This document shows, piece after piece, positions 16,020-23,405 of a DNA stretch of 26,377 nt. Source of the DNA: CAYXZP01 sp964469485 (GTDB lineage Bacteria > Desulfobacterota > Binatia > UBA1149 > CAYXZP01); contig CAYXZP010000025.1 of assembly GCA_964469485.1 (NCBI GenBank), forward strand, positions 1-26,377, written 5' to 3'. Made by a program: the position numbers and the translations under genes. Numbering within the stretch: the first letter of the stretch is position 1; each line of letters begins with the position of its first letter. A model generated the notes under the pieces. It did no database searches, was not told the origin of the DNA, and worked only from the letters and a program-made list of their open reading frames with translations.

Positions 16020-16466
16020 ATGTCCAACTTCAAGGCCGCCCACATACTCGAATATCCCTACACGCGCAGCGTGGGCTCCGTGCAGGGGCGCTTTCTCGGA
16101 GCCCTAAAAGAGGGCCGCATAGAGGGGATCCGCACCCCGTCGGGGCGGGTCATCGTGCCGCCCACCGAGTACGACCCCGAGACCACGGCGACCCTGTCGC
16201 AGGGCGAGGGTGATTTCGTCGAGGTGGGACCGGCCGGGACCGTAAAGACATGGACCTGGGTCGCCGAGCCCGGCGACAAGCAGCCCCTGGCCCGACCCTT
16301 TGCCTGGGCCCTCATAGTGCTCGACGGCGCCGACACGGCCCTGCTGCACGCCGTAGACGCCGGCGCGGAGGCTGACATGGCCACCGGCATGAGGGTTCGC
16401 GCTCGCTGGCGCCCCGAACGGTCGGGAATGATCACCGACATCGAATGCTTCGAGGCGGCGGATTAG
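16020..16466 (+). CDS. DUF35 OB-fold protein without zinc-ribbon cysteines
   Basis: This 148-residue protein has the DUF35 layout: an N-terminal helix (GRFLGALKEGRIEGIR), a short ribbon region and a C-terminal OB-fold (GTVKTWTWV, MRVRARWRPERSGM). In usual members the ribbon has C-x2-C and a second C-x2-C; here it reads IRTPSGRVIVPPTEYDPET, with no cysteine, so the zinc site is lost. DUF35 proteins partner thiolase-fold enzymes in steroid and lipid catabolism, as ChsH2's DUF35 domain does with Ltp2. It is the first gene of a five-gene operon and is two bases from a normal DUF35 gene. The two together are about the size I recall for mycobacterial Rv3521. I chose ATG 16020 over TTG 15993. Confidence 0.85.
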   Translation: MSNFKAAHILEYPYTRSVGSVQGRFLGALKEGRIEGIRTPSGRVIVPPTEYDPETTATLSQGEGDFVEVGPAGTVKTWTWVAEPGDKQPLARPFAWALIVLDGADTALLHAVDAGAEADMATGMRVRARWRPERSGMITDIECFEAAD

Positions 16467-16468
16467 CC

Positions 16469-16957
16469 ATGGCCGAAACGATAAGCGAGATCATCACCAC
16501 GGTACGCCTCGACTACACCCACACGGCGGGCCGGGCCCAAAATCGCTTCCTGACAGGCCTCATCGAAGGCAAGATCCGCGGCCAGCGCTGTCCGTCCTGC
16601 AAGAAGGTCTATGTGCCCCCGCGCGGCTCCTGCGCCGTGTGCGCGGTTGCCACCGAGGAAGAGGTCGAGGTCGCCGACAAGGGAACGGTCACGACCTTCT
16701 GTATCGTCAACCTGCAGTTCCACGGCCAGGCCGTCGAGGTGCCCTACGTGTGCGGCTCCGTGTTGCTCGACGGCGCCGACCTGCCGTTCTTCGGGATGCT
16801 GGCCGGGGTCGAGGTCGACAAGGTCCACATGGGCCAGCGGGTACAGGCCGTGTGGGTTCCCCCCGAGGAGCGCAAGCCCAGTTTTGACAACATCCGCTAC
16901 TTCGAGCCCATCGACGAGCCGGATGCGCCCTTCGAAAGCTACAAGGACCATCTGTGA
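16469..16957 (+). CDS. DUF35 zinc-ribbon/OB-fold protein
   Basis: The 162-residue protein has the complete DUF35 pattern: an N-terminal helix (AQNRFLTGLIEGKIRGQR), a four-cysteine ribbon (Cys41, Cys44, Cys55, Cys58 in CPSCKKVYVPPRGSCAVC) that should bind zinc, and an OB-fold with VPYVCGSVLLDGADLP and GQRVQAVWVPPEERK. It probably forms the acyl-CoA-binding partner of one of the two thiolase-fold proteins that follow. The ATG lies two bases after the previous stop, and its own stop overlaps the next start (TGATG), so the genes are translationally coupled. Confidence 0.92.
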   Translation: MAETISEIITTVRLDYTHTAGRAQNRFLTGLIEGKIRGQRCPSCKKVYVPPRGSCAVCAVATEEEVEVADKGTVTTFCIVNLQFHGQAVEVPYVCGSVLLDGADLPFFGMLAGVEVDKVHMGQRVQAVWVPPEERKPSFDNIRYFEPIDEPDAPFESYKDHL

Positions 16958-18012
16958 TGCGAGAAGTTGCCGTCATATCGTTCGCCCAGTCCGAGGCCCA
17001 GGCCGATGCCGGCGGCGTCAACGAGGTCGAGATACTGATGCCGGTAGTGTCTAAGGCCGTCGAACGTTCCGGCATCGAGCGTTCCGAGATCGGCTTCATC
17101 GTCTCCGGCAGCAGCGATTATCTGTGCGGGGTCTCCTTTTCCTTCGTAACGGCACTCGACGCGGTCGGAGCCTGGCCTCCCGTGCGCGAGTCGCACGTCG
17201 AGATGGACGGCGCGTGGGCGCTCTATGAGGCCTGGGTCAAGATACAGACCGGCGAGGTGGACTCGGCCCTCATCTACGCCTTCGGCAAGTGCTCGCAGGG
17301 CAACACCGACGAGGTGCTGAGCCGTCAGCTCGATCCCTACTTCGTCGGACCCTTGTGGGCGGGCAACGCCAGCATTGCGGCGCTACAGGCGCGCACTTTG
17401 ATCGATGACGGCAAACTGAGCGAGGCCGACATGGCCGCGGTCGTACGACGCAGCCACCTGCAGGCCATCGACAACACCAACGCCCAACTGAGAGGTGACC
17501 GAAGCATCGAAGAACTTCTTGCCGAGCCCTATGTCGCCTCGCCCCTTCGGCGTTTCGACTGCGCCCCGTCAAGCGACGGGGCCGCCGCCGTGGTCATCGC
17601 CGCCGGCGATCTGGCCCGCAAGCTCTGCCGGCGCCCGGCCTGGATAGAGGCCATGGACCACCGCATAGACCTGCACGGGCTCGGCCTGCGCGACCTGACC
17701 GATTGTCCCTCGGCCCGTCTTGCGGCCGAACGGGCGAGCGGCGGCAAGACCGGTTTCGATATTGCCGAGATCCACGCTCCCTTCAGCCACCAAGAGATCA
17801 TGCTCACCGAAGCGCTGGGGCTCACCGGCGAGGTGGACATCAATCCGTCGGGCGGAGCGCTGGCGGCCGACCCAGTCATGGCCACGGGACTTATCCGCAT
17901 CGGCGAGGCGGCCTCACGCATAATCGACGGCTCGGCCGGGCGCGCCCTGGCCCACGCCAGTTCCGGTCCCTGGCTGCAACAGAACCTGGTGTGCGCGCTG
18001 GGGGCCGCCTGA
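16957..18012 (+). CDS. Thiolase-fold lipid-transfer (Ltp-type) protein lacking thiolase catalytic residues
   Basis: The 351-residue protein has the SCP-x thiolase fold: CAPSSDGAAAVVIA in the middle and INPSGGALAADPVMATG at the end. Where an active thiolase has N-C-A-T-G the protein has VEMDGAWAL, and where it has G-H-P it has A-D-P, so both nucleophilic Cys and catalytic His are absent. Such proteins include Ltp2, which cleaves steroid side chains by retro-aldol chemistry using other residues and needs a DUF35 partner. Its length and place match mycobacterial Ltp4 (Rv3522), inside a DUF35-ltp4-ltp3 order. A GTG just before the ATG is an alternative start. It overlaps the next gene by one base (TGATG). 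Confidence 0.87.
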   Translation: MREVAVISFAQSEAQADAGGVNEVEILMPVVSKAVERSGIERSEIGFIVSGSSDYLCGVSFSFVTALDAVGAWPPVRESHVEMDGAWALYEAWVKIQTGEVDSALIYAFGKCSQGNTDEVLSRQLDPYFVGPLWAGNASIAALQARTLIDDGKLSEADMAAVVRRSHLQAIDNTNAQLRGDRSIEELLAEPYVASPLRRFDCAPSSDGAAAVVIAAGDLARKLCRRPAWIEAMDHRIDLHGLGLRDLTDCPSARLAAERASGGKTGFDIAEIHAPFSHQEIMLTEALGLTGEVDINPSGGALAADPVMATGLIRIGEAASRIIDGSAGRALAHASSGPWLQQNLVCALGAA

Positions 18013-19172
18013 TGAAGCAACGCTGCGCGGTGGTCGGTATCGGTCAGACCCACCACAGCGCCAAGCGCGCGGACCTGTCCATGGCCGGGCTTGTACGCGA
18101 GGCGGCTCTGCGCGCCCTCGATGACGCCGGGCTCGGCTGGGACGACATCGATGCATTAGTAGTGGGCAAGGCCCCCGATCTCTTCGAGGGCGTGATGATG
18201 CCCGAGCTCTATCTGGCCGAGGCCCTGGGCGCCCAGGGAAAACCACTGCTGCGGGTTCACACGGCCGGTAGTGTCGGTGGCTCGACCGCCCTAGTGGCCA
18301 CTCAGCTGATCGAGGCGGGCATCCACGAGCGCGTGCTGACCCTGGCCTGGCAGAAACAGTCCGAGAGCGAGGCCACTTGGGCGAGCACCGCGGCCATACC
18401 TTTCCAAGTGCCGCTGGTGGCCGGGGCCGGCGGATACTTCGCGCCGATAATTCGCGCCTACATCAGGCGTTCGGGAGCGCCCGAGGACGTCGGCATCAAG
18501 GTCGCCGTAAAGGACCGCCGCAATGCGGTCAAAAATCCCTACGCCCACCTCCGCAAGGAAGACATCAATTACGACACGGTCAAGGACTCGATGATGCTGT
18601 GGGACCCGATTCGCTACCTCGAGTGTTGCCCGAGTTCCGACGGTGCCTGCGCCATGGTGCTCACCAGCGAGAAGGCGGCCGCCGCGGCCCCGCACGCGCC
18701 GGCCTGGGTGCATGCGACGGCGATGCGCAGCGAACCGACGATGTTTCCGGGCCGCAACCAGATAAACCCGCAGGCCGGACGCGATTGCGCCGCCGATCTA
18801 TACAAGCAGGCCGGCATCACCGCGCCCCGCAAACAACTCGACGTCGCCGAGATCTATGTGCCCTTCAGTTGGTATGAACCCATGTGGATGGAAAATCTCG
18901 GATTTTCAGAACTTGATGAGGGTTGGAAGATGTCCGAGGAGGGCGCCACCGCCTTCGACGGCGACATGCCCATCAACCCTTCGGGCGGGGTGCTGTCATC
19001 CAATCCTGTCGGAGCTTCCGGCATGCTGCGGTTCGCCGAGGCCGCGATGCAGGTAAGGGGGCAGGCCGGCCAGCACCAGCTCGACGGAGCCCGCCTGGCC
19101 CTCGGGCACGCCTACGGAGGCGGCTCGCAGTTCTTCTCGATGTGGATCGTAGGAAAGGAGAGACCCGAATGA
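18012..19172 (+). CDS. Thiolase-fold lipid-transfer (Ltp3-like) protein with Cys to Ser and His to Asn changes
   Basis: This 386-residue SCP-x thiolase-like protein begins MKQRCAVVGIGQTHHSAK and holds CCPSSDGACAMVL and INPSGGVLSSNPVGASG. Aligned with the active thiolase at 24455, the nucleophile Cys is Ser (AGSVGGSTAL) and the GHP His is Asn (SNPVG), so ordinary thiolysis is unlikely. It probably forms a complex with the preceding paralogue and the DUF35 proteins, like mycobacterial Ltp3/Ltp4. The ATG overlaps the previous TGA by one base; a longer frame upstream is inside the previous gene. Its stop overlaps the next start (ATGA). Confidence 0.88.
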   Translation: MKQRCAVVGIGQTHHSAKRADLSMAGLVREAALRALDDAGLGWDDIDALVVGKAPDLFEGVMMPELYLAEALGAQGKPLLRVHTAGSVGGSTALVATQLIEAGIHERVLTLAWQKQSESEATWASTAAIPFQVPLVAGAGGYFAPIIRAYIRRSGAPEDVGIKVAVKDRRNAVKNPYAHLRKEDINYDTVKDSMMLWDPIRYLECCPSSDGACAMVLTSEKAAAAAPHAPAWVHATAMRSEPTMFPGRNQINPQAGRDCAADLYKQAGITAPRKQLDVAEIYVPFSWYEPMWMENLGFSELDEGWKMSEEGATAFDGDMPINPSGGVLSSNPVGASGMLRFAEAAMQVRGQAGQHQLDGARLALGHAYGGGSQFFSMWIVGKERPE

Positions 19173-19978
19173 GCGAAGATGCACTTTTGGTGGAACGCGA
19201 CGGCCACGTGGTCACGCTTACGATGAACCGCCCCGAAGTTCGCAACGCGCTCAGCCCCGAGATGCTCGTGCGCATGGCCGATGCCTGGGCGATGATCGAC
19301 GCCGACGACGAGATCCGCGTGGCCATCCTCACCGGCGCCGCTGGGCACTTTTGCGCGGGCGCCGACCTCGACAAACTCGTTGGCCGCTCCCTGGCCGGGG
19401 CCGAACCCGAGAATGAGTGGGAGGTCCGCATTCGCCAGGACTTCAACGTGATCTTCAAGGGGCTGCTGCGCAGTTACCAGCTCAAGACCCCGCTGATCGC
19501 CGCTGTCGAGGGCTCCTGCATCGCCGGCGGAACCGAGATCATCCAGACCACGGATATCCGTATTGCCGGGCAGTCGGCGAAGTTCGGCATATCCGAGGTC
19601 TGCTGGAGCCTGTTCCCGATGGGCGGCTCCACGGTGCGGCTGCGCCGTCAGATCCCTTTCACGCACGCCATGGAACTGCTGCTCACCGGCGACCACTATA
19701 CCGCCGAGCAGGCCCAGGGCATGGGGCTTATCGGACGCGTGGTCGAAGACGGTCAGGCCTTGTCCGAAGCCCGCCAGGTCGCGGCCAAGATCGCCGCCAA
19801 CGGTCCCATCGCCGTTCGCGAGATCAAGGCCTCGGTGCTGGCCACCGAGTGTCATCCGGAGGCCAGGGCCCTCGACATCGAGTTCGAGCACGGCATGCGC
19901 GTGTTCGGGACCGAAGATTCGAAGGAAGGCCCGAGGGCCTTCAAGGAAAAGAGAAAGCCCGCCTACAAGGCCCGCTGA
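19169..19978 (+). CDS. Enoyl-CoA hydratase/isomerase family (crotonase) protein
   Basis: The 269-residue crotonase has the CoA/oxyanion motif HFCAGADLDKL and VEGSCIAGGTEIIQTTDIRI, the Glu-containing FGISEVCWSLFPMGGST, and HAMELLLTGDHYTAEQAQ, which keeps a second Glu. Both catalytic glutamates of hydratases appear present, so it should hydrate or isomerise an enoyl-CoA. A strong ribosome site AGGAAAGGAG lies about eight bases before the ATG, which overlaps the previous stop by four bases. It ends the DUF35-thiolase operon, one base from the convergent ferredoxin gene. The substrate is unknown; a side-chain or ring-derived enoyl-CoA fits the context. Confidence 0.93.
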   Translation: MSEDALLVERDGHVVTLTMNRPEVRNALSPEMLVRMADAWAMIDADDEIRVAILTGAAGHFCAGADLDKLVGRSLAGAEPENEWEVRIRQDFNVIFKGLLRSYQLKTPLIAAVEGSCIAGGTEIIQTTDIRIAGQSAKFGISEVCWSLFPMGGSTVRLRRQIPFTHAMELLLTGDHYTAEQAQGMGLIGRVVEDGQALSEARQVAAKIAANGPIAVREIKASVLATECHPEARALDIEFEHGMRVFGTEDSKEGPRAFKEKRKPAYKAR

Positions 19979-19979
19979 G

Positions 19980-20171
19980 TCAGCCCTCTATCGCCAGTGC
20001 TTGCCGCGGGCAGAGCCGGACAGCCTCCTCGACCTTGGCGCGCAGGGGTTCGTCCGGCTGCTCGGTCGAGAGGTTGAGGTTGTCGTCGTCGTCGACGGAG
20101 AAAACCTCGGGACAGGCCTTCATGCACAACGCATTGGCCTCGCAGAGATCATAATCGACCTTGATCTTCAT
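19980..20171 (-). CDS. Small [3Fe-4S] ferredoxin, P450 partner
   Basis: The 63-residue acidic protein has C-E-A-N-A-L-C-M-K-A-C-P near the start (Cys10, Cys16, Cys20) and a fourth Cys in RLCPRQALAI. The residue that would be the second cluster Cys in a 4Fe-4S ferredoxin is Asn13, the pattern of 3Fe-4S ferredoxins that donate electrons to bacterial P450s; that position varies in mycobacterial members. Its ATG overlaps the TGA of the P450 gene (ATGA), with GGGAGG upstream, so it is made with that P450. No reductase is in the window. Confidence 0.93.
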   Translation of the reverse strand: MKIKVDYDLCEANALCMKACPEVFSVDDDDNLNLSTEQPDEPLRAKVEEAVRLCPRQALAIEG

Positions 20172-21400
20172 CGTGACCTCCCGCCGTTGGCCTCGGGGGC
20201 AAAACGCACCGGCATCTCCTTGATACCATCAATGAAGTTGGAGCGCAGCCTGCGGACCTCTCCGGCCAGTTCCATGTCGGGTATGCGACCGAGTATCTGC
20301 GTGAATATCGCGGTCAGCTGCAAGCGGGCCAGGCTGGCGCCCAGACAGAAGTGCTCGCCCACGCCGAAGGTGAGGTGGTCGCCGGCATCGCGGGTGACAT
20401 CGAAACGGTCGCCACGGTCAAACACTTCCTCGTCGCGATTGGCCGAGGGGTACCACACGATGACCTTGTCGCCCTCCGCGAACGTTTTGCCGCCGAGCTT
20501 GATGTTCTCGGTCGCGGTGCGGCGGAAATGTATGACGGCCGGATTGTAGCGCAGACATTCTTCGACACCGCGCGCCATCAGGCCTGGGTCTTCGACCAGT
20601 ATGCGGCGCTGGTCCGGGTGTTCGATGAACAGAAGCATGGCGTTCGAGGTGAGGTTGCGCGTTGTCTCGTTGCCCGCCAGGGCCAGCAGTAGAAAGAAGG
20701 AGTCGTACTCTTGTTGGGAAAGGTTCTCGCCGTCGACCTCGCCGTGAAGGATCTTGGTGCTCAGGTCGTCGGCCGGGCAGCGGCGTTTGAGGGCGCCGAC
20801 CTCCTCGGCCACCGCATACATCTCGGCCGAGGCGAGCCCGGCATCCTCGAAGCTGGTCTGATACTCGGGGTCGTCGAAGCCGATCAATCGGTTGCTCAGA
20901 TTGAATACGGTCGAGCGCAGCTCCTCGGGCACGCCCATGACCTCGCAGATCACCTCCATGGGGAGGCGGGCGGCGATGTCGGTGACGAATTCAGCCTCGC
21001 CGCGCCCGGCGACGTCGTCGATGATGGCGGCGGCCAGTTCGTGCACACGTGGTGTCAGTTGCTCGATCGAACGCGGCGTGAAGCCGCGCGACACTATACG
21101 TCGGAACTTGCCATGCTGGGGCGGGTCCATGTTGATCATCAAGGTGCGGGTCATCTCGAGCGACTCGTCGTCGAGCGTGAACATGTTGGTGCCGGCCCGC
21201 CAGGAGGAGAACTCGCCGGGGTGGGAGGACACATGCTTGAGGTCCTCGTACCTGGTCACGCACCAGAACCCGGTCTCGTCGAACTCGGTGGGCCCGTGCC
21301 AGTAGACCGGGTCCTCGGACCTCAACTCGCGAAACCAGTCGTGGGGGACACCGTCGTTGAAGTTGTCGGGGTCGGAAAGGTCTATGTGGGCCAAGCTCAC
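20168..21400 (-). CDS. Cytochrome P450, CYP125/CYP124/CYP142-like
   Basis: The 410-residue P450 has the I-helix LALAGNETTRN, the K-helix ECLRYNPAVIHFRRTA with conserved E-x2-R, and the haem loop FGVGEHFCLGASLARL (Cys352). MINMDPPQHGKFRRIVSRGF and RLRSNFIDGIKEMPV are typical of the group that hydroxylates the terminal carbon of sterol or branched lipid chains. The likely start is GTG at 21400, which has a ribosome site GGAGGA seven bases upstream; an upstream TTG at 21424 lacks one. The KstR-like operator at 21427-21440 is just upstream. It overlaps the ferredoxin gene, its probable electron donor. Confidence 0.92.
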   Translation of the reverse strand: MSLAHIDLSDPDNFNDGVPHDWFRELRSEDPVYWHGPTEFDETGFWCVTRYEDLKHVSSHPGEFSSWRAGTNMFTLDDESLEMTRTLMINMDPPQHGKFRRIVSRGFTPRSIEQLTPRVHELAAAIIDDVAGRGEAEFVTDIAARLPMEVICEVMGVPEELRSTVFNLSNRLIGFDDPEYQTSFEDAGLASAEMYAVAEEVGALKRRCPADDLSTKILHGEVDGENLSQQEYDSFFLLLALAGNETTRNLTSNAMLLFIEHPDQRRILVEDPGLMARGVEECLRYNPAVIHFRRTATENIKLGGKTFAEGDKVIVWYPSANRDEEVFDRGDRFDVTRDAGDHLTFGVGEHFCLGASLARLQLTAIFTQILGRIPDMELAGEVRRLRSNFIDGIKEMPVRFAPEANGGRSR

Positions 21401-21407
21401 GGTGGCT

Positions 21408-21413
21408 TCCTCC
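21408..21413 (-). promoter_or_regulatory. Ribosome-binding site that sets the first P450 start
   Basis: On the minus strand GGAGGA lies seven bases before GTG at 21400. It supports that start over TTG at 21424, which would place the operator within three bases of the start codon. Confidence 0.75.
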
Positions 21414-21426
21414 GTAACTAGCAAAC

Positions 21427-21440
21427 TAGAACGTGTTCTA
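21427..21440. promoter_or_regulatory. KstR-like operator (TAGAACGTGTTCTA)
   Basis: The arms TAGAAC and GTTCTA are perfect inverted repeats around a two-base centre. The site fits TnnAACnnGTTnnA, the KstR operator that controls cholesterol catabolism in mycobacteria. It is 27 bases before the P450 start in the divergent P450/TetR region. Confidence 0.65.
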
Positions 21441-21525
21441 CTTCTCTAGCCTGTTCGCCAGCGCCGGTCCACAGCCGGGCGGAGCCTTGTTCTTCAAGCC
21501 TTGCGCAACCTCGCCAAGGGGGATA

Positions 21526-21539
21526 AACGAACGTTTGTT
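21526..21539. promoter_or_regulatory. Inverted repeat before the TetR gene, candidate autoregulatory operator
   Basis: AACGAAC and GTTTGTT form a 14-base palindrome with six of seven pairs matching. It ends eight bases before the TetR start. Its sequence differs from the two KstR-like sites, so it may be the operator of the adjacent regulator. The size and position fit a TetR-family operator. Confidence 0.45.
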
Positions 21540-21547
21540 GGCAGCTT

Positions 21548-22195
21548 ATGACGGTAGGTTCCCAGGCAGAGACCGGCGAGACCAACACGGCTGACCGCAT
21601 CCTGGACGCGGCCGAGGGGCTTTTTGCCGACCGTGGCTTCGCGGGCACGGCCGTGCGCGATATCGCCTCCCAGGTCGGGCTCAATCCGGCCAGCCTCTAC
21701 AATCACTTCCCGGGCAAGGCGGGCCTCTATGAGGCCGTCCTCGACCGCGGCCTGCGGCCGATCTTCGAGATAGTCCAGGACATGGCGAGCATGGCGGCGG
21801 GGGCCTGGTCGCGCGACGAGTTCTGGAGCGGGATGGACCGGATCCTGGACCACTTTGCCGCCAAACCTGAAATAGCCCGCCTCGTGCAACACGAGACCCT
21901 GGCCGGGGGGGACATGCTGGCCGGTCTGGCCGCACGGTGGCTGGCGCCGATCTTCGCCGACGGCGTAACCCTCATCGAGAAGAGTCCACGATTCGAAGGC
22001 TGGGACCGCGAGGAGCTGCCCCTGCTCATGGCCACATTGATTAACCTGGTGATCGGCTACTTCGCCAATGCCTCTCTTCTCGAAAAGATAGTCGGCGAGG
22101 ACCCGCTGTCGGACACGGCGGTCGAGCGCCAGCGTCGTTTCCTGTACGAGGCCATCCGCCGCCTCGTCGGTGGTGGTAGCGGCCGGGCTGACTGA
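21548..22195 (+). CDS. TetR-family transcriptional regulator
   Basis: The 215-residue protein has an N-terminal TetR helix-turn-helix: ADRILDAAEGLFADRGFAG, then TAVRDIASQVGLNPASLYNHF-PGKAGLYEAVL, followed by an all-helical C-terminal ligand domain. It probably senses an acyl-CoA or steroid-derived ligand and controls the adjacent P450 genes. It is divergent from the first P450 and runs directly into the second (seven bases between stop and preferred start). Whether it binds the KstR-like sites, or the different palindrome next to its own start, cannot be told from sequence. Confidence 0.93.
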   Translation: MTVGSQAETGETNTADRILDAAEGLFADRGFAGTAVRDIASQVGLNPASLYNHFPGKAGLYEAVLDRGLRPIFEIVQDMASMAAGAWSRDEFWSGMDRILDHFAAKPEIARLVQHETLAGGDMLAGLAARWLAPIFADGVTLIEKSPRFEGWDREELPLLMATLINLVIGYFANASLLEKIVGEDPLSDTAVERQRRFLYEAIRRLVGGGSGRAD

Positions 22196-22202
22196 GCCCC
22201 GA

Positions 22203-23405
22203 GTGGCCCGGCCCGACATCTACGACCCCGACATCTACGAGGCGGGGGTACCCCACGATAGTTTCCGTCAACTGAGACGCGAGAGCCCGCTTTTCTTCCA
22301 TCCCGAGCCCGAAGGGAAGGGGTTTTGGGCCGTCATGCGGCACGCCGAGGTGGCAGCGGTGTCGAAGGACCCCGCCACATTCTCATCGGCCCGGCGCGGG
22401 ACGCAGATCGAGGACCCGAGCGACGAGCAGCTGCCGCTCGTTCGCACGATGATGCTCAATCTGGACCCGCCCAATCACGGTAAGTTCCGGTCGCTGGTGC
22501 AGTCGGGCTTCACGCCGCGCATGGTTGCCCTGCTCGAACCGCGTATCCGCGCGCTGGCCGCCGCCATCGTCGATCGCGCGTGCCTGGCGACCGAGCTCGA
22601 TTTTGTCAGCGCGGTAGCCGCACCACTGCCGCTTCAGGTCATCGGCGAACTCATGGGTGTGCCCGAGCCCGACCGTCCGAAACTTGCCGCGTGGGGCGAC
22701 CGCCTGGTCGGTTTCGACGACCCTGAGTTCGATACCACCGCCGAGGATGCCCTTAGCGCCTCGGTCGATATGTACACCTACGCGCAATCGCTGGCCGCAG
22801 GGCGCCGGGGCGGGGAAGGGGAAGACCTGATCAGCGTGCTCGTCAACTCCGAGGTCGACGGGGAAAGTATCACCGAGGAAGAGTTCAACGGGCTGTTCGT
22901 ACAACTGACGGTGGCCGGAAACGAAACCACGCGCACGCTCATAAGCGGCGGTATGCTGGCGCTCATAGAACACCCCGAGGAACGCCGACGGCTGGCCGGC
23001 CGTCCCGAGCTCATGCCCTTGGCAGTCGAAGAGATGTTGCGCTTCGTAAGCCCGCTGCACCAGTTCCGCCGTACGGCGACAAGGGACGTGGTACTGGCCG
23101 GCCAGTCGATCCGGCGCGATGATAAGGTCGTCCTCTTCTACAGCTCGGCGAATCGCGACGAGGATGTGTTCGCCGACCCCGACCGCTTCGACGTCGGCCG
23201 ACGGCCCAACCCGCACCTGGCCTTCGGGGTAGGGGAGCACTTCTGCCTGGGGGCGGCCCTGGCCCGTCTCGAGCTGCGTGTGCTTTTCGAGGAACTGCTC
23301 GCCCGCATACCCGATTGGGAACTGGCCGGGCCGGTGCGCCGGCTACGGTCCAACCAAACCAACGGCATCAAGGAGATGCCGGTGAAGCCCGTCCGGCGTC
23401 AATGA
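22203..23405 (+). CDS. Second cytochrome P450, CYP125/CYP124/CYP142-like
   Basis: This P450 (400 residues from GTG 22203) is a paralogue of the one at 20168. It has LNLDPPNHGKFRSLVQSGF, the I-helix TVAGNETTRT, the E-x2-R motif EEMLRFVSPLHQFRRTA, and the haem loop FGVGEHFCLGAALARL (Cys348). The C-terminus LRSNQTNGIKEMPV matches that of the first P450. Start choice is uncertain: GTG 22170 or 22173 would overlap the TetR gene by about 26 bases, while 22203 gives an N-terminus matching the paralogue (PDIYDPDIYEAGVPHD). No clear ribosome site favours one. It probably acts on a related or overlapping substrate, with the ferredoxin of the other operon. Confidence 0.9.
   Translation: MARPDIYDPDIYEAGVPHDSFRQLRRESPLFFHPEPEGKGFWAVMRHAEVAAVSKDPATFSSARRGTQIEDPSDEQLPLVRTMMLNLDPPNHGKFRSLVQSGFTPRMVALLEPRIRALAAAIVDRACLATELDFVSAVAAPLPLQVIGELMGVPEPDRPKLAAWGDRLVGFDDPEFDTTAEDALSASVDMYTYAQSLAAGRRGGEGEDLISVLVNSEVDGESITEEEFNGLFVQLTVAGNETTRTLISGGMLALIEHPEERRRLAGRPELMPLAVEEMLRFVSPLHQFRRTATRDVVLAGQSIRRDDKVVLFYSSANRDEDVFADPDRFDVGRRPNPHLAFGVGEHFCLGAALARLELRVLFEELLARIPDWELAGPVRRLRSNQTNGIKEMPVKPVRRQ

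Noticed and set aside
17703..18011. Upstream extension of the second thiolase-like gene
   Set aside because: It overlaps the first thiolase-like gene in another frame; the ATG at 18012 in TGATG gives the proper thiolase N-terminus.
18923..19168. Upstream extension of the crotonase gene
   Set aside because: It lies inside the second thiolase-like gene; ATG 19169 has a strong ribosome site and the family N-terminus.
19112..19891. Long minus-strand open frame opposite the crotonase
   Set aside because: The crotonase has clear catalytic motifs; the antisense frame has none and is a GC-bias shadow.
19974..19984. Palindrome GCTGAGTCAGC at the convergent crotonase/ferredoxin ends
   Set aside because: It arises from two TGA stop codons facing each other one base apart; too short to be a terminator.
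21401..21424. TTG start for the first P450
   Set aside because: It has no ribosome site and sits three bases from the operator; GTG 21400 has GGAGGA at good spacing.
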